The position numbers and the translations under genes were made by a program. The notes below the pieces were generated by a model. That model saw only the letters and a list, made by a program, of their open reading frames with translations, had not been told where the DNA came from and searched no databases. Shown here in pieces: positions 35,087 through 43,269 of a DNA stretch of 64,000 bases (positions within the stretch are counted from its first letter, which is position 1; each line of letters starts with the position of its first letter). This DNA is from Lachnospiraceae oral taxon 107 str. F0167. Its GTDB lineage: Bacteria; Bacillota; Clostridia; Lachnospirales; Lachnospiraceae. Location: contig GL890587.1 in NCBI GenBank assembly GCA_000209465.1, forward strand, positions 1 through 64,000, read 5' to 3'.

Positions 35087-36061
35087 ATGCCGGGATTTAC
35101 AACTCATTATATTTTAGGTGTAAAGGCATATGGCAAGCTGGAGAGTTCGGTACTGAAATATATAATTTCCAAGTATAGATGGTTATATCAGCTGGGACTT
35201 CAAGGTCCGGATATGTTTTTTTATAATGTACCCATACTTAGGCATAGGGATTACAGGAATGTGGGTTCATATATGCATGAAAGCCATGTAAATGATTTTT
35301 TTACAAATGCCCTGTATGAAATACAGTCTATGGAATCAAAGCAAAAACAACAGCAGGCGATAAGCTATATTGCCGGTTTTTTATGCCATTATGTGGGGGA
35401 TTATATCTGTCATCCATATATATATGCAAGAATCGGTCATGAAAGAGGAAAAAACAGTGCCTATATATATGGTCTGCATGCGGCGCTTGAAAATGATATA
35501 GACACCTTATTGTTAAAAAAGTATAAGAAAAAGAAAACCTCGGAGTTTAATCAGGCTGCCACATTGGCACTTAACGGTTTTGAAATACAATTTGTTTCAG
35601 ATTTTCTTGCAAGGGTAATCAATAAGACCTATTATCCTATCACATATAAGAATAATTTTAGAGTAACTGCGGCAATGGTACACAGATCTGTGCTTGCAAT
35701 GAGATTTGGAGTAAGAACTCTGGCAGATCCCACAGGCAAAAAAAAGGACAGGATAAATGCAATAGAGTCTTTGTTTTTAAAAGCACCAATAGTATCACAA
35801 AAGATATTATCCGATCAGATACCTGACAGTAAAACAACCTTTAATTTAGAACATAATATATGGATAAATCCATGGGATAAGAGTAAGTATTCAAGAGAAA
35901 GCTTTCCTGAGCTTTTTGATAAATGTATTGAAAGATGTGAGGAGATATTTAAGCTTCTAAACACAGAGGTATCACCTGAGAGATTGGAAGATACGGATTT
36001 TCATAGACTGTTAAAGAATATAGGTAATTACTCATACCACTCAGGGCTTGATGTAGGTTAG
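35087..36061 (+). CDS. Zinc-dependent phospholipase C-like protein
   Basis: A 324-residue protein beginning MPGFTTHYILGVKAY, with GLQGPDMFFYN, a HESHVNDFF stretch and GFLCHYVGDYICHPYIYAR. The spaced His and Asp residues match the zinc-binding pattern of the Zn_dep_PLPC family. No signal peptide is seen, so the protein is probably cytosolic. The substrate is unknown. It follows the HAD gene directly (ribosome site AAGGAG within its end). Confidence 0.8.
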   Translation: MPGFTTHYILGVKAYGKLESSVLKYIISKYRWLYQLGLQGPDMFFYNVPILRHRDYRNVGSYMHESHVNDFFTNALYEIQSMESKQKQQQAISYIAGFLCHYVGDYICHPYIYARIGHERGKNSAYIYGLHAALENDIDTLLLKKYKKKKTSEFNQAATLALNGFEIQFVSDFLARVINKTYYPITYKNNFRVTAAMVHRSVLAMRFGVRTLADPTGKKKDRINAIESLFLKAPIVSQKILSDQIPDSKTTFNLEHNIWINPWDKSKYSRESFPELFDKCIERCEEIFKLLNTEVSPERLEDTDFHRLLKNIGNYSYHSGLDVG

Positions 36062-36127
36062 GTATGTAAAAGACTTTAAGTTAAAAATATAATTTAAATA
36101 AATTATTTAAAAGAAAGTGAGGTGAAT

Positions 36128-36922
36128 ATGATTATTTATCCGATGAATATAACAAAGCCCCTTGGTGCAAATGATTTAGAAGTTTTGAACCAAAATAAGG
36201 GCATTGTTTTAAACAGTGATAATGTGGATATTTTGAATAATTCCTATTATAAGAAAAAGGGAAGTGTTGCACAAAATACCGCACAGGCTCATGTAACTGC
36301 AGCAAGTCCGAATACAGGACAGGCTCAAAGCAGTGCGCAAGGTGTAAATGTGAAGCATATCACACTGCCTGCTTTAACAAAGAGGGTTTCAAAGGGACAG
36401 AAAGTGCCGCTAAACTTCTCTTCAAAGGATATGAAGATAAACTTTGGCTGGAATGTGAACAATCCCGCCTGTGATGTGGATGTATCGGCTTTTTTGCTTT
36501 CAGGCAGTGGAAAAGTTGTAGGTGATGACTATTTTGTATTCTACGGACAGGAAAGCAGTCCGGAAAAAAGTGTGTTGTTTAAAAATGTAGAGAATGCAAA
36601 TGTATTGGAAGTATTTGATATAGACACTTCAAAATTAAATCCGGCTGTTCAAAAAATAGTTTTTGTAATGACTATAAATGATGCACTGGAAAATGCATTA
36701 AACTTCAGTATGCTAAAGGATGCATATATTCAGATAGTGGACCCTGTGACAAATGCAGAGGTCGCATCCTTTTTGGTAGAGGAGTATTATAATAATATAA
36801 ATTCAATGATGATGGGTGAGGTATATCTGCACAATGGTGCATGGAAATTTAATGCAATAGGAAACGGAGTAAATAAAGACTTGGCAGGTCTGTGCGAATT
36901 TTACGGTGTACAGGTCGAATAA
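36128..36922 (+). CDS. TerD-family protein with N-terminal extension
   Basis: A 264-residue protein. The first 80 residues are a low-complexity, Gln/Ala-rich extension. The C-terminal TerD domain reads LPALTKRVSKGQKVPL, INFGWNVNNPACDVDVSAFL and VVGDDYFVFYGQ, with the Asp residues used for calcium binding. TerD proteins are linked to tellurite, phage and envelope stress. The ATG at 36128 behind GAGGTG is chosen; a GTG two codons upstream is also possible. Confidence 0.85.
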   Translation: MIIYPMNITKPLGANDLEVLNQNKGIVLNSDNVDILNNSYYKKKGSVAQNTAQAHVTAASPNTGQAQSSAQGVNVKHITLPALTKRVSKGQKVPLNFSSKDMKINFGWNVNNPACDVDVSAFLLSGSGKVVGDDYFVFYGQESSPEKSVLFKNVENANVLEVFDIDTSKLNPAVQKIVFVMTINDALENALNFSMLKDAYIQIVDPVTNAEVASFLVEEYYNNINSMMMGEVYLHNGAWKFNAIGNGVNKDLAGLCEFYGVQVE

Positions 36923-36933
36923 AGGAGGGAAAT

Positions 36934-37641
36934 ATGCTGACATTTGAAGTTATTAATGAGTTGACACTTAAGGTTACTTGTGAGGGAAGTGATACCTTGA
37001 TTGCAAAGGCGGGTGCATTTATAGCGGGAGAGAACTCAGGAGCAAAAAATTATACTTTTGAGAAAATGCTGCTTGGACCGGGAGGCAGTATCGGGCAGGC
37101 ACTTTTCGGTCAATTGGTAAGACGAGTTACAGGTGAGAATATACCTCTTATGAAGGTTAATATGACAGGTAACTCCACCACATATTATGCCAACTATGGA
37201 CAGCATGTAGTGGTATACAAGCTTGAACAGGGTGAAACTGTTTCTGTTGAGTCTGAGAATATACTGGCATTTACAAATGATTGTGATTATTCGGTAAGAT
37301 TCCTGGGAATAGGTGTATTGTCACAGAAGGGACTTGCAACCACCACTTTGGTGGGCAGAGGAAATAATGCCTATGTAGCATTGCTTTCAGACGGAAACCC
37401 GCTGGTTGTTTCAAATGTGAAATCAAGAGATACTATTGCAGTGGATCCGGATGCTGTAATATGCTGGTTTAGCAGAAGCGGTGTAGGAGATCCTCAGATA
37501 AGAGCCGATATATCATGGAAGACTTTTATAGGACAGGCATCAGGAGAGTCATATACATTTGAATGGTCAGGCAATGAGCCTGTTACCGTACTTGTTCAGC
37601 CAAGTGAGAGAAGAGGCGGAATCAGTGTAAGCATGGATTGA
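36934..37641 (+). CDS. AIM24 family protein
   Basis: A 235-residue protein of the AIM24 (DUF124) beta-barrel family, with IAKAGAFIAGENSGAKNYTF near residues 22-41, FGQLVRRVTGENIPLMKV and a C-terminal GVGDPQIRADISWKT. AIM24 proteins are often neighbours of TerD proteins; their molecular role is unclear. AAAGGAGGG precedes the ATG at 36934. It forms an operon pair with the TerD gene, 11 bases apart. Confidence 0.85.
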   Translation: MLTFEVINELTLKVTCEGSDTLIAKAGAFIAGENSGAKNYTFEKMLLGPGGSIGQALFGQLVRRVTGENIPLMKVNMTGNSTTYYANYGQHVVVYKLEQGETVSVESENILAFTNDCDYSVRFLGIGVLSQKGLATTTLVGRGNNAYVALLSDGNPLVVSNVKSRDTIAVDPDAVICWFSRSGVGDPQIRADISWKTFIGQASGESYTFEWSGNEPVTVLVQPSERRGGISVSMD

Positions 37642-37684
37642 TAATAAATTTTATTGATTAAAATAAAAGCGATATAGAGCAAAA

Positions 37685-37760
37685 TAAAAGAGACTGTAGT
37701 TTTAAAGACAATACATACAAAAACGGCTGTATTATTCTTTAGGAAAACAGTCTCTTTTTT
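37685..37760. terminator. Long bidirectional terminator
   Basis: AAAAGAGACTGT near 37686 pairs with ACAGTCTCTTTT near 37746, with further pairing TTTTAAAGA/TCTTTAGGAAAA inside. It separates the AIM24 gene from the convergent LicCA-type gene. Confidence 0.85.
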
Positions 37761-37765
37761 ATAAA

Positions 37766-39547
37766 TTAAAGTTTCATTGCCTCTTTAAAAAAGTCCTTGG
37801 CATATCTGTACATTTTTAATGAGTACTCACCGAATTCTTCTCCCACATTAGCCTTATAAACAGTCCAAAGAGCCCAGAGATATCCGCTGAGTGCCATATA
37901 TGCATACAACTTTTTATACTCATCGGAGGTAGGTTTTCTATTCAGATAGCTCTCCAAAAGTTTATCGGCTTTCTCCCTATTATAATAGGAATAAATTGCA
38001 CACATTGAAATATCAATAACGGGTTCCGCCATACCCGCATATTCCCAGTCAATAAGTTTGATTTTATTATCGGAAGTTATAATAAAATTATCCGCCACAC
38101 TGTCTATATGGCATAGACAGGTCTTCGATTTCATAGTATCAAGCATGTCCAGTAAAACCAGCATATTTTTATGTACATCCTCTACATCTTCAAATGATAT
38201 GCCGCCGGTTTCATTACAAAGTTTTGTATAATAATCTATTCTTTCGGCTATATTAAACTCATGATTTACCTTAATATTATTTTGATGTAAAGATTTTAAA
38301 AGTTCCATACATTTTGACATTTCAGAAAAGTTTTCAGAATCTGCATTTCTTGAGCCTTCATAAAACTTTGAAATCTTATATCCGCTTTCCTTATCAAAAT
38401 AAATTATTTTTTCGGTAATATGCAAATCTTTAACCGCCATATAGCAATCATATTCATTTGACCTGTTTATAAGTACATCTGTTCCCTTACCGGGGATTCT
38501 GCATATATAGCTTTGTTTATCCACTTCGAATAAGAAGGATTTATTGGTCATACCGGATTTTAATGTGTGAAGACCGACAATATGGCTTTCAGGTATATCA
38601 AAAACCTTTGATATAAGTTCCAATGCAACATTTCCGCTTTTTTCTTTATATTTGGAATCAAAGGCACGAAGTTCCTCAAGATTTTCAAACTCATATACTT
38701 GATTTGGGGGCTGTGGGTTTATATGCATAGAAGGCAGTAGAGCATTTTTTTTCTTTATTTCATTCATAAGCACATTTTCCCAATACCAGTCATCACTGCC
38801 CGGTGTAAAGAAAGCCTTTTCAAGTATGGGCATAAAGACAGATGAAAAATCTTTGCTAAAATACACAGGTCCATACATTACATAGGCATCTGTACCTCCT
38901 ATTGCTATATCTGTTATTTCACGCTTTTTATTAAATTCAATTGCCCATTCATTTGTATTTCCTTCCATATATATGGAGGAATACCAGGAGTAGGGTTCAT
39001 AGCTGTGATACATATTTTCTCTCATCCAGTTGTCGGAGGAGAGTATGTAAACATTTGAATTATTAATATAACGATAAACATAGTGCAAAGTGGATATATT
39101 ATTTTTGGTGGAATAGTCGGGATTATAGACCAATTTTACATTATACTTATCTATAAGATATTCAAAATGCTCTTTTAAATACCCTACCACAATAATAATA
39201 TCGAAGATACCCACTTCATGGAGTTGCTTTATCTGCCTCTCAATCATTCTCTCGCCGAAAACTTCAAGCAGACCTTTCGGCGTTTCAAAGGTAAGGGGCA
39301 CAAACCTGGAACCGAATCCTGCAGCCATGATTATTGCACGCTCCACCTTAAATGGAGAAAGATAATCAAGTCCGGTCTTTGTTAATATAATTTTATTTCC
39401 GTCTTTATATAGGTAATTTAAAGAGATGGCATCCTTTATAAGATTATTGATGCTGCCAAGGGATATGGACATCGTATCAGCCAGTTCTCTCTGTGTGACG
39501 GCACTGTTTTCATATATTTCCCTGAGTAAATAGGCATATTTATTCAT
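37766..39547 (-). CDS. Fusion: winged HTH + phosphocholine cytidylyltransferase (LicC) + choline kinase (LicA)
   Basis: A 593-residue three-part protein. Residues 1-65 form a winged helix-turn-helix (VTQRELADTMSISLGSINNL). Residues about 70-290 are a nucleotidyltransferase with IIMAAGFGSRFVPLTFETPK, the LicC/GlmU-type signature. Residues about 310-593 are a choline-kinase-like phosphotransferase with ICRIPGKGTD, LCHIDSVADNFI (catalytic Asp) and IKLIDWEYAG. The product would make CDP-choline from choline, giving phosphocholine for envelope glycans. The HTH may make it its own regulator. AAGGAG precedes the ATG. The next gene, divergent, encodes a choline-type wall-binding protein. Confidence 0.88.
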   Translation of the reverse strand: MNKYAYLLREIYENSAVTQRELADTMSISLGSINNLIKDAISLNYLYKDGNKIILTKTGLDYLSPFKVERAIIMAAGFGSRFVPLTFETPKGLLEVFGERMIERQIKQLHEVGIFDIIIVVGYLKEHFEYLIDKYNVKLVYNPDYSTKNNISTLHYVYRYINNSNVYILSSDNWMRENMYHSYEPYSWYSSIYMEGNTNEWAIEFNKKREITDIAIGGTDAYVMYGPVYFSKDFSSVFMPILEKAFFTPGSDDWYWENVLMNEIKKKNALLPSMHINPQPPNQVYEFENLEELRAFDSKYKEKSGNVALELISKVFDIPESHIVGLHTLKSGMTNKSFLFEVDKQSYICRIPGKGTDVLINRSNEYDCYMAVKDLHITEKIIYFDKESGYKISKFYEGSRNADSENFSEMSKCMELLKSLHQNNIKVNHEFNIAERIDYYTKLCNETGGISFEDVEDVHKNMLVLLDMLDTMKSKTCLCHIDSVADNFIITSDNKIKLIDWEYAGMAEPVIDISMCAIYSYYNREKADKLLESYLNRKPTSDEYKKLYAYMALSGYLWALWTVYKANVGEEFGEYSLKMYRYAKDFFKEAMKL

Positions 39548-39697
39548 AAAAGCTCCTTGTAGAATATTAAGTTCAAAAACAATAAAAAAACTTATATATT
39601 GAACATATTAGCATATTAAGCCTTTTAAGTACACATTTTTAATGCAAAAAAGTTGTGGATGTAATATTTTTGTAAGAAATCAGAAAAGGAAAATATA

Positions 39698-39726
39698 TTG
39701 CAAGTAATAAAATAAAGTTATATACT
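39698..39726 (+). promoter_or_regulatory. Promoter of the large wall-binding protein
   Basis: TTGCAA (39698-39703) and TATACT (39721-39726) with a 17-base spacer precede an 80-nt leader ending in AAAAAGGAG. Confidence 0.65.
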
Positions 39727-39814
39727 ACGAGTGTCTTGAAATTAAGGAACTAAGAATAACCTTTACGGGACGCATTAGATTTTAAAAGGATTTCAAAAAG
39801 GAGATGCATTCATT

Positions 39815-41473
39815 ATGAGAAAGCAAACAAAGATTGCTGCATTAATTTCAGCAGCAGCTGTTCTTTCAGTTGGTGGAGCTATGACAGCATTTGCTGCTAC
39901 AGGCTGGCAACAGGAGAACGGAACATGGGTATATTATAACAGAAACGAAGAGAAAGTAACAGAGACATGGCAGAAGTCAGGTGACTACTGGTACTATCTT
40001 GATGACAAGGGCGAGATGGCTGTTGACTCAATCATCGACGACAATGGTGATACATACTATGTTGATGTAAACGGTGTTATGGTTACAAACCGTTGGGTAG
40101 CAGTTGACAATGAGAATGCCGGTGATGAGAATGAGCCAAACGTTTGGTGGTATTATTTCGGAGCTAACGGTAAGGCTTACAAGAGATCAGAATCTTCTAC
40201 AAGTGATGTTTCATTAAAGACAATCAATGGTAAGAAGTACACATTCAATGCTGACGGTAAGATGCAGTATGGTTGGGTAAAAGACGGCGAGACACAGCAT
40301 TATGAGAATGCTTGGCAGGATGCTGACTACTACTTCGGTGATCAGAACGACGGTGCTATGGCTGAGGGCTGGAAAGAGATCGCTATCGTAGATGATCAGG
40401 CGGCAGAACTTCAGCCTGGTGACAACTACTGGGAGGAGGATCAGACAAGATGGTTCTACTTCAAGGCTTCAGGTAAGAAGGAGAAGGATCAGCAGGGTAA
40501 GACAATCAACGGTAAGAAGTATGGCTTTGATGAGTATGGCCGTATGAACGCAGGTTGGTATACAAAGGCTACAGCATCTAACACTCCTGTTAAGGATGGC
40601 GGTAAACAGGGTGTTGCTACATATTCTAACTCATTCTTATACTACTCATCACCTGAAGACGGTGCTAGAGTTACAAAGGGATGGTTCAAGGTGACTCCGG
40701 GATACTATCTCCAGAGGGATAAGTATGAGGATGGATCAGATTACTGGTACTACTCAGATGGTAACGGAAAGCTTACAGTAAATGAGATCAAGACAATCAA
40801 TGGTAAGAAGTATGCATTCGATAACTATGGTCGTATGATTTCAGGCTTCGCTGTACTTCAGATGGAAGCTAACTCATTTGGAACAGGTTTCAGCTCAAAG
40901 AAGATCGTTCAGAAGGTTAGCTCTGACGGTAAGTATGACAACGAGAACAACTATAATGCATTTGTAAAGGCTAATGACCGCTTGTTCACATCAGGTGAGC
41001 TTAAGGCATACTTCTTCGGTTCAGGTGATGACGGTTCTATGAAGGTAGGTAAGCAGACTGTTGAGTTTGACGGCGAGAAGTTTACATTCGAGTTTGCTAA
41101 GAACGGTTCTGACAAGGGTGCCGGAGTAAACGGTCTGACAGATCACAAGTTCTACATTGGTGGAAAGCTTGCTACAGCTGATAACGACAGCAAGATCGAA
41201 GTTGTTGTACTTGACAGCAACAGCAAGTTAGTTGGTAAGTACACTGTTGAAGATGCGCTTGCAGCTTATGGTGATGGCGGTAAGGCACACAATAAGTCAA
41301 ACGGTGACTTGGATTACACAGAGTACAAGTTAACACGTCTTCCATCAGGAGCTAAGGCTTATGTTGTTAACACAACAGGTGCTATGGTTAAGAGCGGAAC
41401 AAAGAAGGACGGAGACAATTTCAAGGTTAAGACATCTAACTACACAATCGACTGGATCCGTGTTGAGGAATAG
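39815..41473 (+). CDS. Abundant secreted cell-wall-binding repeat protein
   Basis: A 552-residue secreted protein with a signal peptide cut after AVLSVGGAMTAFA. The first 350 residues are choline-type wall-binding repeats (KSGDYWYYLDDKGEMAVD and similar) interleaved with a recurring TINGKKYxFDxYGRM unit. The last 200 residues contain no repeat and resemble nothing I know. Codon use matches fusA/tuf (AAG, CTT, ATC, GGT) rather than its neighbours, so it is probably one of the most abundant surface proteins. Upstream is a good promoter, downstream a strong terminator. Confidence 0.82.
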   Translation: MRKQTKIAALISAAAVLSVGGAMTAFAATGWQQENGTWVYYNRNEEKVTETWQKSGDYWYYLDDKGEMAVDSIIDDNGDTYYVDVNGVMVTNRWVAVDNENAGDENEPNVWWYYFGANGKAYKRSESSTSDVSLKTINGKKYTFNADGKMQYGWVKDGETQHYENAWQDADYYFGDQNDGAMAEGWKEIAIVDDQAAELQPGDNYWEEDQTRWFYFKASGKKEKDQQGKTINGKKYGFDEYGRMNAGWYTKATASNTPVKDGGKQGVATYSNSFLYYSSPEDGARVTKGWFKVTPGYYLQRDKYEDGSDYWYYSDGNGKLTVNEIKTINGKKYAFDNYGRMISGFAVLQMEANSFGTGFSSKKIVQKVSSDGKYDNENNYNAFVKANDRLFTSGELKAYFFGSGDDGSMKVGKQTVEFDGEKFTFEFAKNGSDKGAGVNGLTDHKFYIGGKLATADNDSKIEVVVLDSNSKLVGKYTVEDALAAYGDGGKAHNKSNGDLDYTEYKLTRLPSGAKAYVVNTTGAMVKSGTKKDGDNFKVKTSNYTIDWIRVEE

Positions 41474-41557
41474 TCTTAATACTGACTAAATAATAGGTTT
41501 TATAGGCTTGAGGTGGAGCGAAGTGAAACCTCATGGCATCTGATAAATCTAATGCGA

Positions 41558-41593
41558 GAGGAATACTTCCCTGTGGGGGTATTCCTCTTTTTG
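41558..41593 (+). terminator. Terminator after the wall-binding protein
   Basis: GAGGAATAC (41558-41566) pairs with GTATTCCTC (41579-41587), followed by TTTTTTG. A smaller hairpin TGAGGT/ACCTCA at 41509-41533 precedes it. Confidence 0.88.
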
Positions 41594-41645
41594 TTACTTG
41601 TAAATTGTATTAAATAAAAAACAGGAATTATTCTCATTATTGTGC

Positions 41646-41723
41646 TTGACTTTTTAGAAGTTTTAGTTCATAATAAAAGCACATTGAGGTTGTGCAAAAT
41701 TAAATCTAACAAGCGTTAGATTT
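41646..41723 (+). promoter_or_regulatory. mscL promoter and leader hairpin
   Basis: TTGACT (41646-41651) and CATAAT (41669-41674) are 17 bases apart. Downstream AAATCTAAC (41702-41710) pairs with GTTAGATTT (41715-41723), giving a 9-bp hairpin in the leader. Confidence 0.6.
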
Positions 41724-41771
41724 GACGCTAGCAATAGCAGGCTCATGCATAACCGGATATTGGAGGACAAG

Positions 41772-42170
41772 ATGTTAAAAGATTTTAAAGAATTTGCGTT
41801 TAAAGGTAATGTTTTGGATATGGCGATAGGTGTTATCATCGGTGCGGCTTTCGGTAAGATTGTCACATCTTTGGTAAATGATTTAATTATGCCGATTATT
41901 TCATTACTTACAGGAGGTTTGAACTTCACTGATTTGAAGTATGTTATCACTCCTAAACATGGTGATATAGCGGAGAATGCTATTGCTTATGGCAGTTTCA
42001 TCCAAAATGTAGTTAATTTCCTTATCATTGCATTCTGTATCTTCATGTTTGTAAGACTTATAGAAAAGTTTAAGAAGAAAGAGGAAGCAAAAATAGAGGA
42101 AGCACCTGCAAAGGCTGATGATGTTGTTCTTCTGGAGGAAATTAGAGATTTATTAAAAACAAAGAACTAA
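41772..42170 (+). CDS. mscL: Large-conductance mechanosensitive channel
   Basis: A 132-residue channel. LKDFKEFAFKGNVLDMAIGV is the MscL N-terminus (amphipathic helix into TM1), followed by IIGAAFGKIVTSLVNDLIMP. TM2 lies near residues 75-97 (FIQNVVNFLIIAFCIFMFV) and a charged cytosolic helix bundle ends LLEEIRDLLKTK. It forms a homopentamer that releases solutes at osmotic downshock. GGAGGA precedes the ATG at 41772. The gene is followed after 9 bases by the superoxide reductase gene. Confidence 0.95.
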   Translation: MLKDFKEFAFKGNVLDMAIGVIIGAAFGKIVTSLVNDLIMPIISLLTGGLNFTDLKYVITPKHGDIAENAIAYGSFIQNVVNFLIIAFCIFMFVRLIEKFKKKEEAKIEEAPAKADDVVLLEEIRDLLKTKN

Positions 42171-42179
42171 GGAGGAAAT

Positions 42180-42554
42180 ATGAGTTTTTATCGTTGTGCA
42201 CACTGTGGAAAGATTGTCTCAGTAGTAGTTGATGGTGGTGGTACACTTGGATGTTGTGGAGAGCCTATGAAGGCTTTAAAGGCTAACACAACAGATGCAG
42301 CTCAAGAAAAGCATGTACCTGTAGTAACAGTTGAAGGAAATAAGGCTGTTGTAAATGTAGGTAGCGTAGATCATCCTATGACACCTGAGCATCTTATCGA
42401 CTTTGTTATGATTGAGACAAGTCTTGGAAAACAATATAAGGGTCTTACACCTGAGGATAAGCCACATGCTGAGTTTGTTTTACAGGATGGAGAGAAGTTT
42501 GTTGCAGCTTATGAGTACTGCAATTTACACGGTTTATGGAAGGCAGAGGTGTAA
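42180..42554 (+). CDS. dfx: Desulfoferrodoxin (superoxide reductase)
   Basis: A 124-residue two-iron protein. The N-terminal desulforedoxin-like domain binds iron with CAHCGK and GCCGEPM (four Cys). The catalytic domain has the His ligands in EKHVPVV and VDHPMTPEH and the C-terminal Cys/His motif YCNLHGLW. It reduces superoxide to peroxide without making oxygen, a typical anaerobe defence. Rubredoxin, its usual electron donor, is encoded 3 bases downstream. Confidence 0.95.
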   Translation: MSFYRCAHCGKIVSVVVDGGGTLGCCGEPMKALKANTTDAAQEKHVPVVTVEGNKAVVNVGSVDHPMTPEHLIDFVMIETSLGKQYKGLTPEDKPHAEFVLQDGEKFVAAYEYCNLHGLWKAEV

Positions 42555-42557
42555 TTT

Positions 42558-42716
42558 ATGAAATATGTATGTGATGTTTGCGGATGGGAATATGATGAGG
42601 CTCTTGGAGATCCTGATAATGGAATAGCTCCGGGAACAAAGTGGGAGGATCTCCCGGAAGATTTTGTTTGCCCTCTTTGCGGAGTAGGCAAGGATGAGTT
42701 TTCCCAGGAAGGCTAA
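42558..42716 (+). CDS. Rubredoxin
   Basis: A 52-residue protein starting [18 protein letters not shown] and containing [13 protein letters not shown]; the two C-x-x-C knuckles bind a single iron. Length and spacing match rubredoxins. It most likely supplies electrons to the adjacent desulfoferrodoxin. The GAGG of the dfx end acts as ribosome site. Confidence 0.95.
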   Translation: MKYVCDVCGWEYDEALGDPDNGIAPGTKWEDLPEDFVCPLCGVGKDEFSQEG

Positions 42717-42733
42717 TAAATAAAAAATGAGTT

Positions 42734-42757
42734 AAGAGCCCTTAGGGGCTCTTTTTT
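42734..42757 (+). terminator. Terminator after rubredoxin
   Basis: AAGAGCCC (42734-42741) pairs with GGGCTCTT (42746-42753), followed by TTTT. It closes the mscL-dfx-rubredoxin unit. Confidence 0.9.
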
Positions 42758-42813
42758 GTAGTATAAACGGATAGACTTCATTTATACGGCTTTAAAGCGC
42801 TTATCCTGTTTTA

Positions 42814-42842
42814 TTGTTTGACTTAATCTTATATGCTATACT
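42814..42842 (+). promoter_or_regulatory. Promoter of the rhodanese-TtcA operon
   Basis: TTGTTT (42814-42819) and TATACT (42837-42842) are 17 bases apart, with an extended -10 TGC. Transcription would start near 42849, which rules out starts upstream of 42875 for the first gene. Confidence 0.65.
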
Positions 42843-42874
42843 ATAGTGGAGTATTATTTAAAGATGGTAAGATT

Positions 42875-43099
42875 ATGGAAAATATAAAAAAAGATTACAG
42901 TGAGATATTGGATAAAGAGCCTCCGAGCTTAAAAGTGCCGCTATCAAGCAGAGAAAGAGCTTCGCAGTATTTGGCTTTTGAGGCTGTACTCAGCGGGAAA
43001 AAGCTTTTGAAGATGGGTGAAGAGATCTGGCTTAGAGAATATGCACCTGAGGATTACAGACGGGAAGTATACAATTCCGGGAAGAAACAGGAAGAATAA
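42875..43099 (+). CDS. Small hypothetical protein
   Basis: A 74-residue charged, soluble protein (MENIKKDYSEILDKEPPSLK ... EEIWLREYAPEDYRREVYN) with a predicted helical middle (SSRERASQYLAFEAVLSGKKLL). I do not recognise a family. Its stop overlaps the next start as TAATG, and the third gene is coupled the same way, so it is probably translated as part of one unit with the sulfur-transfer enzyme. Confidence 0.7.
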   Translation: MENIKKDYSEILDKEPPSLKVPLSSRERASQYLAFEAVLSGKKLLKMGEEIWLREYAPEDYRREVYNSGKKQEE

Positions 43100-43269
43100 T
43101 GATTTGTGATTATTGTATAAATTATATATATGATGAAGATGTAGAAGGCTATATATGTGATGTAGATATGGATGAAGATGACTATGCAAGAATGAGAAGC
43201 AGTGATTATTCCACCTGCCCATATTATAGGAATAATGATGACTATTTGATAGTAAGGAAACAAATATAA
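43099..43269 (+). CDS. DUF6472-like mini-protein with cysteine pairs
   Basis: A 56-residue acidic protein, MICDYCINYIYDEDVEGYIC followed by DVDMDEDDYARM, a STCPYY motif and the end RKQI. Its four cysteines (C-x-x-C, Cys, Cys-Pro) suggest metal binding. The pattern fits a small family common in Lachnospiraceae (DUF6472). It overlaps both neighbours by one base (TAATG), giving tight coupling to the rhodanese-TtcA gene. Confidence 0.7.
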   Translation: MICDYCINYIYDEDVEGYICDVDMDEDDYARMRSSDYSTCPYYRNNDDYLIVRKQI

